DNA of 64,000 nucleotides from Zelopaecilomyces penicillatus (lineage: Eukaryota > Ascomycota > Sordariomycetes > Hypocreales > Pseudodiploosporaceae): the NCBI GenBank assembly GCA_005765155.1, contig VCCP01000003.1:6386001-6450000 (forward strand), given 5' to 3'. Position 1 is the first letter of the stretch. The number at the start of each line of letters is the position of its first letter. Position numbers and translations under genes: made by a program. Of the stretch, positions 33,837 to 46,744 are shown piece by piece. Under the pieces are notes generated by a model, which saw only the letters and a program-made list of their open reading frames with translations, was not told where the DNA came from and did no database searches.

Positions 33837-36089
33837 ATGACTCCCCCGAAGAAGCCTTATCACTGGCCGATTTCTTTATATGGTATTGTCTCTCCAAGGC
33901 TGAGGATTCGGGTAATATATCAGACTCGCGGAAGCATTAGAAACGTGCTTATTATGCGTGAGCAGCTTCCTAGCTTCTTCCCCGTTTATGGCATTGACTT
34001 TCCTAGTTTACCTGATGATGAGGGGGCTGTTTCGCCTTCCTGACCTACTAAGAAGCGGTAGGTCAATCACCTCCTTCTTTGCACCTTTCCATAGCTAACC
34101 TTGCGTGGTAGCAGCTTTCTGCCAGCATAGGCTTCCTTATCTCTCAGGGCTTCGCCCGGTGTTAGACTGTTGAGGACCTTCGGGTCCGGCGCAGACAGCA
34201 AGAAGCAAAGGAAGGCTAACGAAGAAGTGGTAGCGCAGCTATGGCGCAAGCATTATGAGACTGAGCATCTGGCGGCGATTGCTGCTAAGAAAGCTGCCGC
34301 AAAGGGTTCCCCTGTGTCGGTGTTGGTTGTGCTCAAAATCTCTGCTGCTAAGTCTCTGGTTTTACTCGAGGCTTCGACTAAGATTAAGAAACCCCCTCCC
34401 AAGTCTTCTGCTTTCGTGGGACCTGGTGATGATGACTTGTCCAATAAGATGGAGGAGGCAGATTTTAGTAATAATCTGCCTCTCTATTCCTCCCAGGATG
34501 TTCCTCGGTCATCGGCTGATAGCCGGTTGGTAGCTGCTTCCCTTCTCGTATTGCTTCTAAGCTTAACAGTATTGCAGGGATTTAGACTCTTACAAAGACC
34601 ATACAGGTCAAGTCCTTGAGGATAATGCTAGCAGCGAGGGAGGTGAAGAGGGGGATAAGACGGATAATGAAAGGGTTAGGAAGTTAACTAGTCCCGATTC
34701 TCCTTTAAGCGTTTCCTCTGCTTCCTGCTAATAAGTCCTTCTTAGGTTCTGTCTCGCTGCTTCTTCTCTGCTGACTTTTGGCTCTATAGTTCTTCTAGCG
34801 ATTCTGAGTCGCTTCCTGATGCTAATACCGTTGTGGCCTCTTTTGCGGCGCGCAGTGCCCCTGCCTCCTTCTCTGCTGTTCCTGAGTCTTTGGCTTTATC
34901 TATTATTAACAGATGACTCCATGCAATGCCCAAGCCGCTCCCTCCCTCTAGTGGTGGGTGTCCTGTGTCTTCTGTTGCTGAGGTCACGGTAGCAGCTGTA
35001 CCTGCCTGCATTCCTAAGAACCCTTTGGCTATAAAGAATATGACGCCTAGCAAGACACCTTCTAAGAAGAAGGTAATACCCAGCAAGGTGCCTTCCAAGC
35101 AAAGTCCTGCTAAGGCAGGTATATCAGCTATTGCTGATGGCTTGTCTGTTGTTGAGTATGTTGGGTAATAATAGTATTTGTCTGATAGCTAATAAGCTGC
35201 TAGGAGTCCGATCCTGTGTTGCAAGCAAACGGTTGGTAATATAACCAAGTGAGGTTTGTTATTATAGTTGCTTGGCCATTGCTAATACTTGTATAGCTGT
35301 CCTGAGGTTTGTCGGCGTTGCATAGCTGTGTAGGTTAAATGGGACCTAATAGCTGATCCCATTCTGGAACCCAAAAAGGCTAAATGGCCTGAACCCTGTC
35401 AGTAGGATGAATATATGTTATGTCCTGTTATGGCCTGAATTCAAAGTTGCTGATAACTGCTTTGTAGCTGCTAAACTTCGGTGTTTATGCTGTGCAGGTA
35501 ATAACCATTCCTGTTATAGAGTGATAGCAAATTATCATGCACTTGCGTGTGATCTTGTTTGATGTGGGATGCAATTAAAGCTTGACTTGGTACTGCTCCC
35601 TTTATTCTTTATAGCTGCTTCTTTGCTAATACTTCCCAGGAGATGTTTTGGTATGTACAAGGCGAGGCCAAATAGGTGCTTGGCTATATGCGCTAAAAGC
35701 CAACAACTGCTCTTACTCGTGCCAAGGCGCAATAAAATGCGGATGAAGATAAAGCTTTTCTTGCAAAGAGTGCTTTAAATTTTTAGACTTGGTTAGTATT
35801 AGATCAGGCCAACTCCCTTCGAGTTATTGTAAATATCCAGGCTCAGCGATATAATGTTAGTTTTGATATGTGGTTGGGCTTGGTATAGCTGCTAACAATT
35901 ATATAGGCGCGTATTGATGATGCTTTTATACCATCGCCAGTGGTCCTTCCCTCTTGTGTTGTGCTCGATAGTTGGGCTGGTGCAGAGGCCGCTTTGAACG
36001 GTCTTCCTGATATGGCTCTGGAATTGAGTTCCTCTAATAAGGATAATAGTGAAAGTGGCGATGATGGTGATGATGATGATAATTGCTAA
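33837..36089 (+). other. Accessory antisense reading frames in the inner Gypsy element
   Basis: Between the integrase end and the 3' LTR lies about 2.3 kb that pol does not explain. On the plus strand, opposite to gag-pol, there are consecutive frames: 33837-34043, 34170-34619 and 34926-35168, then a last one that ends in an Asp-rich acidic tail near 36060-36089. The predicted products are rich in Lys, Ala, Ser, Pro and acidic residues and look disordered (for example KKQRKANEEVVAQLWRKHY; TPSKTPSKKK). They are broken by stops and frame changes but share a style that suggests one decayed protein, possibly with introns. I recognise no domain. It may be an element-encoded accessory gene, or a captured host fragment. 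Antisense frames in this position are known from some LTR elements. Confidence 0.45.
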
Positions 36090-36292
36090 GGCAATCATTT
36101 AAGGGGTTCTGGCGTTCAGGAAAATAACTTGCTTGGCTTTTGCTAATACTATCAGAGATTTCTGCTCTTTAGCAGCTAGGTTTTTAATAAGGAAGCTTTA
36201 TATTTGTGTATTATTGCATAATCTGAGAAGTCCCTCTTGCTTAGCTAACGGTTATCCTCATTGCTATAATTCTCTTATTTTATATAGTATAT

Positions 36293-39200
36293 TCATTGCT
36301 TGCTATTCCATTTATGCATTAAGATTTTTTCCATTGTATAGAATTGTTCTGGTATAAAAGGGTTATCTTCTGGCTCACTTGGTTCGCCTCTGTTATTGTA
36401 TACCTTTAGGTTTGTGATGTTGAATATATTGTGTATCCTGACTGAATCTGGTAGCCGGAGTTGGTAAGCCAAGCCGCTGCTTCCCACCTGCTTCTCAATC
36501 TAATAAGGGCCCATGAATTTCTCTATTAACTTCCTTATAGGACATTTCAGCTTGAGGTGTTTTATGGCGATCATCACCTAGTCGCTAACTTTGAACTGCT
36601 TTTCTTATCTTTTCTTATTGTACCACTTTTTATACTGCTAACATGCCCTTTTTAATGCCTCTATTGCTATATCGCGGCTTGCCTGCAGCTTCTGGATTCT
36701 TTCCCTAGAGCCCTTATATAATCCTCTTAATTGAATTCTGTCTTGTGCTGGTGCTATTGGCTTATAGCTGTATAGTAGGTAAGCTGGGGATTCTCTTGTG
36801 GCGCTGTGTTGTGCTGTATTATAGTAGAACTGGGCTAATGGTAGTCTTGCGGTCTAATCGAGCTGGTCTTTATCAATAAAGCTTTGTAGGTAGTGTTCGA
36901 TTATCTGGTTTATCCATTCTGTCTGCCTATCTGTCTATAGGTGGAATACGGTGCTTAGTCGCTGCTTGCAAGCTAATAAGTGGCAGAATGTTTTCCAGAA
37001 CGCGCTTATGAATACCATGCCACGGTCTGATACAATTCCCTATGGCATCCTGAAATGCTTGAACACGTGATCTAAGAACAAGGTTGCTAGGCCATTGCTG
37101 GTGATACGCTTTGTTGTGGGGATAAACAATAAAAATTTTATATACCTATCCATAATAATAAGAATGCTATTATATATCTTATTCTTTGTTTCTGATTTAG
37201 GTAAATCTATGATGAAGTCTATAGAGATTTCCTGTTAAGGTCCTTCTGGGATTAATAGAGCAGCTAGGTAGCCATATGGTTGGTGCTGCCTGGGTTTGTT
37301 CGATTGGCAGGAGTCACAGGTTCATATGAATTTCATTATATCTCTCTTCATGCCTTTTCAATAATAAGTTATTGCTAATCATCTTAGCGTTCTGCTGACT
37401 CCTTGATGGCCTGATGTTGGGTTATTATGAAGCATTATTAAAATTTCGATCCTTATTCCGACTGGAACGAAGACCTTCCCAAAATATAATAGTAGCTGGT
37501 TATCACCTATTGACCAACTACTATATCCATCAAAAGAACCGTTCACCTTGGGTCGCTCTTGGATGCAAAACGAATCACTATTCTATGCTTCCAATAGTAC
37601 AACCACAAGGGTATTAATATCCTTCAGTGATGTTATAGCGGTGCTCCTTTGAATCACTTATTTGTTTGCAGTCAAAATTCTCTGGGTCGCACGCTGAAGG
37701 CAGGCCACTTGCTTAATCGTAGTTGAAACCCTCCTAACAAGAGAGACAGACACAGGTCGCGACCCTGCGCCCTCGCAGCTAGCCTCTAGAAGTCCATTCA
37801 TAACTGGAGTCTCTGCTAGTTGTGTAGTTATGACTTCTAAGGTTTCTTCAGTATTACGAAAACGTTTAAGGAAGGAGGGTAAATAGCCTTTCCTTGATTC
37901 TTGGATACCTTCTGTATCTATATAATCTGGCCTTCTGGACAATGCGTCCGTCGGATTCAACCTACCTGGTCTATACTCAATTCTGAAATTGAACGGTGCT
38001 AGCTAGTCGAGCGCACCTGCTTGCCGGCTTGAAAGCTTTTGTTTTACTACTAGATAGCTATGATTCAGATGGTCCATCATAATCACAATCTTGTATTCCG
38101 AGTAGGCCAAGTAATGATGCCATACCTGAAAAGCTTCCATAATTGCTAATATCTCAGTGTCTGGTGTATGATAGTGCAGTTCTGCCCCATTGAGTTTCCT
38201 CGATATATAAGCCACTGGGTGCTATTTCCCATCAATGCATTGCGCTAGTATAGCGCCTATAGCAAAATCCGATGCATCTGTTTCGATGCGAATAGAAGCA
38301 GCTGGGTTGAAGTGGGCTAGTATTAACTGCTCTAAGAATTTTTACTTTAGTTCCTTAAAAGCAGCTTGCTTATGGCTTCCCATGTATATAGGGCCCTTCT
38401 TCTTGCTCTTTGTTAAGTCTATAAGGGGTGCAGTAATCTTATTATAGTTCTTAATGAACCATTGATAAAATCCTATAAAACCGAGGAACTGTTGAATATC
38501 TTTGATATTGATAGATAGCAGCCAACTAGCTATTGTCTGTACCCGTTCTTCCTCTATGTGTATTCCTTTAGGGCTGATAATAAACCCTAGGTATGCCACT
38601 GTATTGATGCTGAAGTTGCATTTCTGTAAGTTTATATACAAGCTGCTTTATTCCAGTCTTTAAAGCATCTGGCACACATCGTCTATGTAAGCATCTGGGT
38701 CGCTGCTATATATCAGGATATTATCCAGATATATAATACAGATACAGTCCATAAGGCCTTATAATATATTATTAATGTGTTCCTGGAATGTAGCAGGGGC
38801 GTTCATGAGTCCAAAGGGCATTACTTGATACTCGAAGTGGCCATAACAGCACCGGAACGCAGTCTTCTATTCATCGCCTTCTTTGATGCATATCTAATAA
38901 TATATATCTTTAAGATCGAACTTGGTGAATTTCTTCGCTCCTTGAAGTCGGTTCAGGATCTCATGGATCAATGGCAACGGGGCTTGGTTTTTCTTTATTA
39001 CTTGGTTGAGAGCATGATAATCGATGCAAAGGCGCAGCTTGCCTCCTTTCTTCAGAACGAATAGAACAGGTGCTCCATACAGGCTTACTGATCGGCATAT
39101 CCAACCTCGTTTCAAAGCTATATAAAGATATTCCTAGAGTACTTCCAGCTCTTTTTCTGCTAGGGAGTAGATAGGGCCCTATGGTAGCGCCTTCTTATCA

Positions 39201-39790
39201 ACCAATTCTATTGAATAAGTTTGTCCTTTAAGCGGCGGCAGCTTGGTAGCTGCTTCCTCGCTAAATACCTCCATGAATTGTGTATATTCAGGTGGTAGAG
39301 TCTTTGCAAGTTCTTCTTCTTCTCCTGGCTGTGGCTTACTATTATTAATAGGTCTTGTACCTGAGATAACCATTATAGTTTTCGCTACCCTTATAACCCG
39401 CTGAGCTTGCTTTGCACTAGCAACGAATTCAATGCTCTATTCTATTAAGGGGTAGTTCCAATAATCCTTTGATCATATAATTCTTGGGTCCATGGTATAA
39501 AAGAAAGGTAATCCTAAGATAAAATCTTCTTTGATATCTGCTATAATGCAGTCCATAAGATGCCTCTTTACTATTCCCCAATCATCATATAGTTCTACTA
39601 ACTTTGTGATTCTCCTATATGTAGGAAAGTTGATATCCTTACATGCTGTCTTCAATAAGGGGCCTTCTTCCAGGTGATCAAAGTCCGTTAACAACTTCAG
39701 GTTGATAAGGTGAACTTCTAACCCTGGGTCAAACAATAGTGTAGCTGCTACCCAGCTGTGACCGCTCTGTATCCTCGCTTTTCTTGTCAT
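36293..39790 (-). pseudogene. Inner element pol (PR-RT-RH-INT), broken
   Basis: Read from 39790 leftwards: aspartic-protease-like region (LLFDPGLEVHLI, where a D-T/S-G triad would be expected), reverse transcriptase (LRLCIDYHALN, KFTKFDLKDIYY, then YLDN at 38720-38731 where YxDD is normal), RNase H (MAYISRKLN, HTPDTEILAIMEAF), an H2C2 zinc-binding part near 37330-37450, and integrase (GIVSDRG with DDE-type neighbours) near 36500-37250, ending in a chromatin-binding-like tail at 36293-36487. In-frame stops occur between and within the domains, mostly where Trp or Gln codons would be expected (TGG to TAG, CAG to TAG). This fits mild RIP. No functional polyprotein can be made. Confidence 0.88.
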
Positions 39791-39799
39791 TGGGGATGC

Positions 39800-41140
39800 G
39801 AAGTGGTCAGCGTTATTCTAGGTACGATGGGCAACTAGGTCGGTGTTGGAACCGCTAGCTGGGGTGTCGAGGTTCGCTCGCTGCTGCTGAGCTGCTTTAT
39901 GATTTTCGGTGGTATGATGAATGCTTTTGTATATTGTGCAGTTAGGGGCTTGGCACGCTGTCTTGTAGTGTGCGCCATCACATTTGTAATACTTTATATG
40001 CCGAGGGATGGAACCGTCGTTCGATGAGCGATCTCCCTGATTTGATGAAGGGGTTATGTTATTACTGGCTTTGTCTTGGGGAGAGGTTGAGTTGTTTTGG
40101 TTGTTATCCTTCTGCTGTGAAGGGGCTTTGTAAGTGTTCTGGTTGTTTCATCTTTGTTGGGCTAATATGGACTCTCCCTGTGTGCCTGCTTGGAGTAGCT
40201 GCTCCCAAGTGGTAGGTGAGCCGCCACTTATAACTTTAGCCTGAAGAGGCCCCAATAGTCTCTGTACTATATGAGCTATACGATAGCTTAGGGGTAGTGG
40301 CTCTGGCAGCTTATTGGTGAGGCACTCGTGTGCGTGGATGAACTGTTGGAAGGTCTGATTCGTGGTTTGCCGAAGCCGGTCTAGCTTCCTAGTAGCTTTA
40401 TAGCAGTGCGTTGGACCATCGCCTTGGTTGTTCGATAGCCAATGCACTAGCGCAGCCCAAGTGATATCTCTGACGCCTCCTGGGTGATTAGCACGGAGAT
40501 AGCTGGTCCACCGATCGGATATATCGCCTTGGAAGCAGGTGATGCTGAAAAGCACCTTTTGTGTATCCTTTAGGAATTCTGTGGGGGTTGCTGTGAACTG
40601 TATCTTGAGTTGGGTTAGGAATGTTTGCAATTCGGTCTAGGACTTCCCTTGATACTTGGGTATTGGAAGGGCTCGGGATCAAATGGTTCCATAATGTCGC
40701 TTTGACTCTCCTGCTCCTTTGCGGCTCAATGCATCAGGTAGTTGAGTTGGGGTGACTGGATCTTCCAGCCCTGAGAGATCCAAAACTGCGTTCAAATCGC
40801 CTTTCTGAAGTGAGGATAAGTATTCTGCCTTTCTTTTTTCTCTTAACTGTCTTTTGGTTGTCTGAATTAACTGATCCAGCTCTATTTTAGAAAGAGTCTT
40901 GCTGCTTGCTGGCAGTGTGCTAGCTGGAGGGGTAATCATAGGATACCCAAACCCGGCTTGATGTTGAGTAAGAAGCTGGGCTGAAGGCTGCTCCTGTTGG
41001 TTTGAAGATTGTTCTATGGTCCCTGACGAAGCTATGGTGTTGCTGGTTGTTGCTTGGGTTTCTGGGATTAATTTAGGCTTATAGCTTGCAAGCTGGCGGC
41101 TAGCTGCTGTGGTTTGTTTCGCTATCATTCTTAACTTCAA
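39800..41140 (-). pseudogene. Inner element gag with zinc knuckle, broken
   Basis: The first segment (41140-40679) is Gln/Ser/Thr-rich, followed after in-frame stops by a retrotransposon gag-type helical domain (40630-40148: FLTQLKIQF, DRWTSYLRANHP, RLRQTTNQTFQQFIHAHE), the usual Gypsy capsid pattern. A zinc-knuckle-like YKCDGAHYKTAC lies at about 39950-39990. The two main pieces share one frame and are separated by two nonsense codons near 40632-40681, consistent with point decay rather than rearrangement. Confidence 0.8.
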
Positions 41141-41179
41141 CGGTCTCTTTGCCTAAAGAAGGGATGAGAGAGATCAATC

Positions 41180-41391
41180 TGTCAAGGACCGAGGTCGGGA
41201 GGTTGTGGAGAGAGTGAAGAAGGTTAGGAATGGTATCAATTTTGCTGTATATAGCAGGTAGGTAGCAGATAACTAGAAGCTTGATCTCTGGCCCTCCCTT
41301 TTCTCAAAGGAGAAGGCCCTTCTCTATAGATATATGCATTCCTAGCCCACATGATGTGGGTTCTCTGCAGGGCCCCTTTGGGGTCCTGATA
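41180..41391 (-). repeat. 5' LTR of inner element (right copy)
   Basis: 212 bp, near-identical to 33415-33626; the terminal TGACA has become TGATA. The ATTAT duplication follows at 41392-41396. As gag starts to its left on the minus strand, this is the 5' LTR. Confidence 0.92.
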
Positions 41392-42199
41392 ATTATAGTA
41401 TAGAAAATCAGATTAATAAGATAATTAATAATATAGATTAAAAGTACTAAAAGCTATTAAATATAAAATATTAAATAAATCCCTAATAAAAAGATATTAA
41501 TTTATAATTAAACTAGGATATATTTATTATATAGATTAAATACTTATTTAAGGATTCTAGTTTTTAGATAGTAGATATTTATTTAATATATAATTCCTTA
41601 ATATAAAGACTTAATTAATTATTATAAGATTTCTTCTTAGTTCTAGGATATTAAAAGGCCTATATAAAGCTTATAGAGGTATAATTAATATTATTTTTCT
41701 TTATTAAGCTTTAATTATTATTCTAGGCTAATATAAAGATAAATAATAAAGAACTTTTAATAATATATAAGGGAATAATTAAAGTAATAAAGTAGCTATA
41801 AAAAGACTATAAAATAAAGAGAAAACTATAGGGTTAATAGAAAAGAAATAATAAAACCTAATATATTATTTAAAAAAGAAATCCAGATAAATAAAATAAA
41901 TCTAATATAATTAAAAAGCCTATTAATATAATAATAAATAAAAGAGGAATAATTAATACTATATAGGTTTTATTTAATTATAAAGGAGACTATCTAAACC
42001 TTATATTTTAGAATAAGGGCTTAAATTCAAATTAATTAATAAGATCAGGCCTACCTTAAATATAAAGAGAGGGGCTATTATAACTAATAAAATTTACTTA
42101 CTACTCCTATAATAATCTTAATTATATAATAAGATATTACTTAAAAGGTATTATAAATATAATAAATAATAAATTATTTTAAAATTAGAAAAATAATAA

Positions 42200-45100
42200 T
42201 TAATATAATTTAAAAAAAGATTATTAATTAAAGTAGGTCTTTTAACTTTAATTAAAGGGATAAATATTAATATAATTACTTGTTTTTATATACTAATAAT
42301 AATTAAGGGATAAAATACTATTAAAATATATATAGATCTTAATATATACTTAGAGTTAGACCTAATTAATAAAATATTTATAAGAAAAAATAGATTAAAA
42401 TAAATATCTATTAAAAAAATCCCTTTTTTAAAAGTAATAAATAAAGGATTAATTTATATTTATAATACTTAAGAAGTGTTTATTATATTTATTAATTTAA
42501 GGGGGTTTATCTAGGAATTCATTTATATTTATTTAAGGATTAATTATAATTTAAGAAAGAAAGAAAGTCTTATTCTATTTAAAATACTAATATTATAAAA
42601 GTATTAAGTATATTTAAGTATATATAATAGTTTTTAATAGTTTAAGTAAGTTTAGAGTAAAATAAAAGTGCTATAGTTATATAAATTTATAAAGGCTTAT
42701 TAGAATAAGTTAATTATTTTTTTAGTTATTTATTTAAATAAATTAATTTTTTTATTAAAAGAGAAATAGATAAAAGGGTTTTAAGATATTAAGGAATTAT
42801 TATTAAAATTATATAATTTCCTTAATATTTTTTAATCTAATAATACTAGAATATTATCTATATATAAGATAATAGATTATACTATTAATCTATTATTAAA
42901 TAAAACCCTATTATATAATATTATTTACCCTTTATCTTAATAAGAGTAATAGAAGCTATAAAAATATCTTAATAAAAATTTATTATTTAAGTATATATAA
43001 GCCTTTAAGAGCCCTATAAATATATTAATTCTTTTTATATTTAAAAAGAATAGAACCCTTAAATTATATATAGATTATTAAGGTCTTAATAGGGTTATAA
43101 AGAATTATTATTATACTTTACCCCTTATTATAAAGATTTTAGATAGGATTATAGGTATTAAATTTTTTTTAAAAATTAATATTAAGGATATTTATTATTA
43201 AATTAGAATTAAGAAAGGAGATAAATAGAAAATAGCTTTTTAAATATACTATAGCTATTATAAATACCTAGTAATACCTTTTAATTTAATTAATATATTA
43301 ATAATATTTTAGTACTATATCTATAAGGTATTAGGTAAGTTAATTAATATAATTTATATTACTTACCTTAATAATATTTTAATTTTTTCTAAAATATATA
43401 AGAAGTATATAAAATATATTAAATAAATATTATAAAGCTTAAGGGTTATAGAATTATATATTAATCTAAAGAAATACTGATTTTATAAAAAAATAATAGA
43501 GTTTTTAGGTTTTATCTTATCCTTAAAAGGAATAATAATAAATCCAGATAGAGTTATAGTAATTATAAAGTAATAAAAGCTAAAAACCTATAAAGAAATA
43601 TAAATCTTCCTTAAATTCTATAACTTTTATTAAAGATTTATTTATTAATATTCTAATATTATAGTATTATTAAATACTTTATTAAAAGGGAGTATTAATA
43701 AAAAGAAGTTAGGGAAAGTTATTTTAAACCCTATTAAATAATAAGCTTTTCTTAGGCTTAGAAATATATTCTAAGAAGTATTATTACTTTATTATTTTAA
43801 TCTATAATATTAAATATATTTTAAGACTAATATATCTAGGTTTATAATAATAGGTAGTATATTATAATAAAATAATAATTCTATATAATATCTTATAGCT
43901 TTTTAATCTTAAAAATTTATATTAATAAAAACTAATTATAATACCTTTAATTAAGAGATATTTACTATTATTTATTTATTTTAATATTAATAAAGATATA
44001 TAAAAGGGTCTATAAAATAAATAGAGATATTATTTAATTATTAAAACCTTAAATCCTTTATATCTTAAATAAAATTATTAGAAAGATAAGCTAAATAATA
44101 TATAGTATTAATACTTTATAATTTTATTATTAAGTATTAATTAAATAAATTAAATCTAGTAAATACTTTATTAAGATATTTAGATTATAAATATAAAGCT
44201 TTAAATAATATAAACTTACTTTCTATATTATAATCTAGATTTATAAAATCTATTATAATTAACTAAAATAATAATAATCTTTTATTAAAGAATTATTTAG
44301 ATTTCTTTTTATAAATAAAATCTATAATAGATTATAAATAAAGAATTCTATTAAAAGTAGTAAAGAAGATATTTTTATAAGAAGTACTTTATAATACTAA
44401 TATTTTTTAATCTTTATAGGAATTTATTAAGGATATTTAATCTAATAATAAAGAGATATATTAATAAAAAACAGATTTATTATAAGGGAAAGGTAGTAGT
44501 AATACTAAGTATTAGTTAGTAGATATATATAGCCTTATTAGGTTTAGGAATTATATTTATATTCTAGAAGAGTTATCTTAAAGGAATAAGCTGTTTTAGC
44601 TTTATTATAATAATTTATTATCTAGATATTTTAGTATTAATTATATCCTAGAGCTATTATAATAGAAGTTTTAATAATAGCTTATAAATAAAGATATTAA
44701 GAGATATATTATAAGCTATAGTATTTATTAAGGTATAATACTATAATATTATTAATTATATAAATACTTAGATTCTTTATTATTACAATTTGCAGTATAA
44801 GGTTATAACTAAAGCTAGTAGCTATAGCAGTGGAAGAAAGGCAGTGAATAGTTATCCAGAGTGAATTCTAAAGAAAAGAAGAAAGAAGTAATTATATTAC
44901 CGATATAGAAAAGAAAACAGGACTTAACTAGGAATCTAGCTATCTTATATATCTAAATAATACTAGGATTATTTGAAATTATTTAAGAATTCTAAATAAT
45001 ATTTCTTTAGATTTCTAAGTATTCCAAATAATAAGAAAGAGAGGGGTATAAGGGATAAGCCCTTATTTTACTAGTCTAGCCCGATATAGCAGGTCAGGCT

Positions 45101-45650
45101 GCACAGGCTTTTTAGGTCTTATAGCAGGTCTAGCTGCTAAGCTATAGTAGGTCTAGCTACTAGTCTTATAACAGGTCAGGCTGTTATATAAAAACCCACT
45201 TATTTTAACACTTATCGATATCTATATAATTATAGGAGTAAATCTTAATAGATTTTATTATTAAATTATTATTAATAATTTTTAATAAAAAAAAGATAAA
45301 CTTAATACTGGTTATTATTAATAAATATATTAAGTATACTCTGTATTTTATTATATATATAATAATAATAGTAGTAGAGCTAATTAAATTATTTTATAAT
45401 AAGATAGAATTATACTATAGAGTATTAAAAGGTATTATATTAGATTAAGGGCTGATTTTTATAAGCTAGTCTTGATTAGAATTATACTTTATTTTATAAA
45501 TAAAATATTACCTTTTAATAATATTTTACTTATAAATAGATAGCTAAATAAAAAGAGTAAATTAAATACTAGAATATTACCTTTAATACTTTATAATAAA
45601 GGAATAAATAGCCTAGTTATCTTTACTTTATATAGTATAATTTATATATA
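42200..45650 (+). pseudogene. Outer element pol, RIP-destroyed, interrupted by an LTR-like insert
   Basis: In a single plus-strand frame at about 43007-43395, the sequence still reads like Gypsy reverse transcriptase: LYIDY-stop-GLNRVIKN, LPLIIKILDRI, KINIKDIYY, YLVIPFNL, and YLNNILIFS where YLDDILIFS is expected. Stops replace Arg, Gln and Trp codons, and Asp codons have become Asn, all C-to-T / G-to-A type. A zinc-binding H2C2-like piece is seen at 44600-44780. Integrase-like sequence resumes at about 45215-45650 (KYTLYI, YYRVLKGIILD, LIFIS) after a 427-bp LTR-like repeat that splits it. Confidence 0.78.
44784..45210 (-). repeat. LTR-like repeat, left copy (inverted)
   Basis: About 427 bp, starting on the minus strand with TGTTAAAATAAGTGGG. 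It is an inverted copy of 45652-46102. It keeps GC-containing short repeats (AGCAGGTC..., GGTCAGGCTG) and stands out from its AT-rich surroundings. It interrupts integrase-like sequence of the outer element. Borders are within about 5 bp. Confidence 0.7.
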
Positions 45651-45651
45651 A

Positions 45652-46102
45652 TGTTAAAATAAGTGGGTTTTTATATAACAGCCTGACCTGTTATAAGACT
45701 AGTAGCTAGACCTATTATAGCTTAACAGCTAAACCTGCTATAGGCCTAGCAGCCTGACCTGCTATAAGACCTAAAAAGCCTGTGCAGCCTGACCTGCTAT
45801 ATCGGGCTAGACTAGTAAAATAAGGGCTTATCCCTTATACCCCTCCCTTTCTTATTATTTAGAATACTTAAAAATCCAAAGAAATATTATTTAGAATTCT
45901 TAAATAATTCTAAATAATCCTAGTATTATTTAGATATATAAGATAGCTAGATTCCTAATTAAGTCCTGTTTTCTTTTCTATATCGGTAATACAATTACTT
46001 CTTTCTTCTTTTCTTCAGAATTCACTCCGGATAACTATTCGCTGCCTTTCTTCCACTACTATAGCTACTAGCTTTAATTATAACCTTATACTATAAATTG
46101 CA
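45652..46102 (+). repeat. LTR-like repeat, right copy
   Basis: About 451 bp with TG...CA ends (TGTTAAAATAAG ... ATTGCA), flanked by ATAA on both sides, which could be a short target duplication. It is the inverted partner of 44784-45210, so the two arms could form a long hairpin around 440 bp of integrase sequence. Confidence 0.7.
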
Positions 46103-46744
46103 ATAAGAGGGATTAAGCTGTATAAGTAGATAGGCTATACCCGGGCTATTTAAATAAGGGAGATATTATCAAATTCAAGTTTTTCCCCCTTCTAAGAATT
46201 TTCTAGTGTATTTAAAAGATAAGCTATTAAAAAGCTGTCTTCTTTATCTGATCAGTTATAGGATGATTAATTGATCCCTTAAGTTTAATTTATTATATTA
46301 CTGCTTTATAGCTTTTCTTGCCTATTTAATCCTTATGGATTATACTGGCTATACAGCTATCCTAAAATCACTTTGTAGTTCTATAGGTAGTATTAGTATT
46401 GTTATATATATTGTTTTCCCCTTATTAAACTATCTTAATAAATAGTAAAATATAATAGAAAGGGTAATAAAAAGCTAAGGGAGAGGTAATAAAAATATAA
46501 TAATTTAACTATAATAAATATTATAAAATAAAAAACTAAAAGACCTAAATAATAAAGATATAAAAAGATAAAATAGGAGAGGTATAATAATAAAAATATA
46601 ATAAAAAGGCAGATAAGAAGGTGGTATTTTATTATTATCTGGCTAAGATTTTATAAACAGGTTAATAATAATATAATAATAATAAAAGTTTGGAATTTAA
46701 TATATAATAGTATTAGGTTATTACTATAGTAATAGGGGGATAAT
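46103..46744 (+). other. Rest of outer element interior
   Basis: From 46103 to about 46435 the sequence is less AT-rich than the rest; beyond that it is typical decayed element DNA that ends in a polypurine tract before the right LTR. No domain can be read. Confidence 0.4.

Larger units (their letters stand above)
33415..41391 (-). mobile_element. Inner Ty3/Gypsy retrotransposon (younger, nested)
   Basis: This element of 7977 bp has 212-bp LTRs at both ends and a perfect ATTAT duplication. Gag and pol read on the minus strand from right to left; the polypurine tract on the minus strand touches the left LTR, which is therefore the 3' LTR. Domain order after gag is zinc knuckle, protease, reverse transcriptase, RNase H, zinc-binding H2C2 and integrase, so it is Ty3/Gypsy. 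Both gag and pol carry several stop codons of the C-to-T or G-to-A kind, and the catalytic reverse-transcriptase motif is changed, so it is dead. It is longer than a usual fungal Gypsy element because of about 2.3 kb between integrase and the 3' LTR with reading frames on the other strand. Confidence 0.92.

Noticed and set aside
34170..34619. Plus-strand frame considered as a host gene
   Set aside because: It lies inside the LTR-bounded element between integrase and 3' LTR, shares its decay and joins other frames of the same style, so it is described as part of the element.
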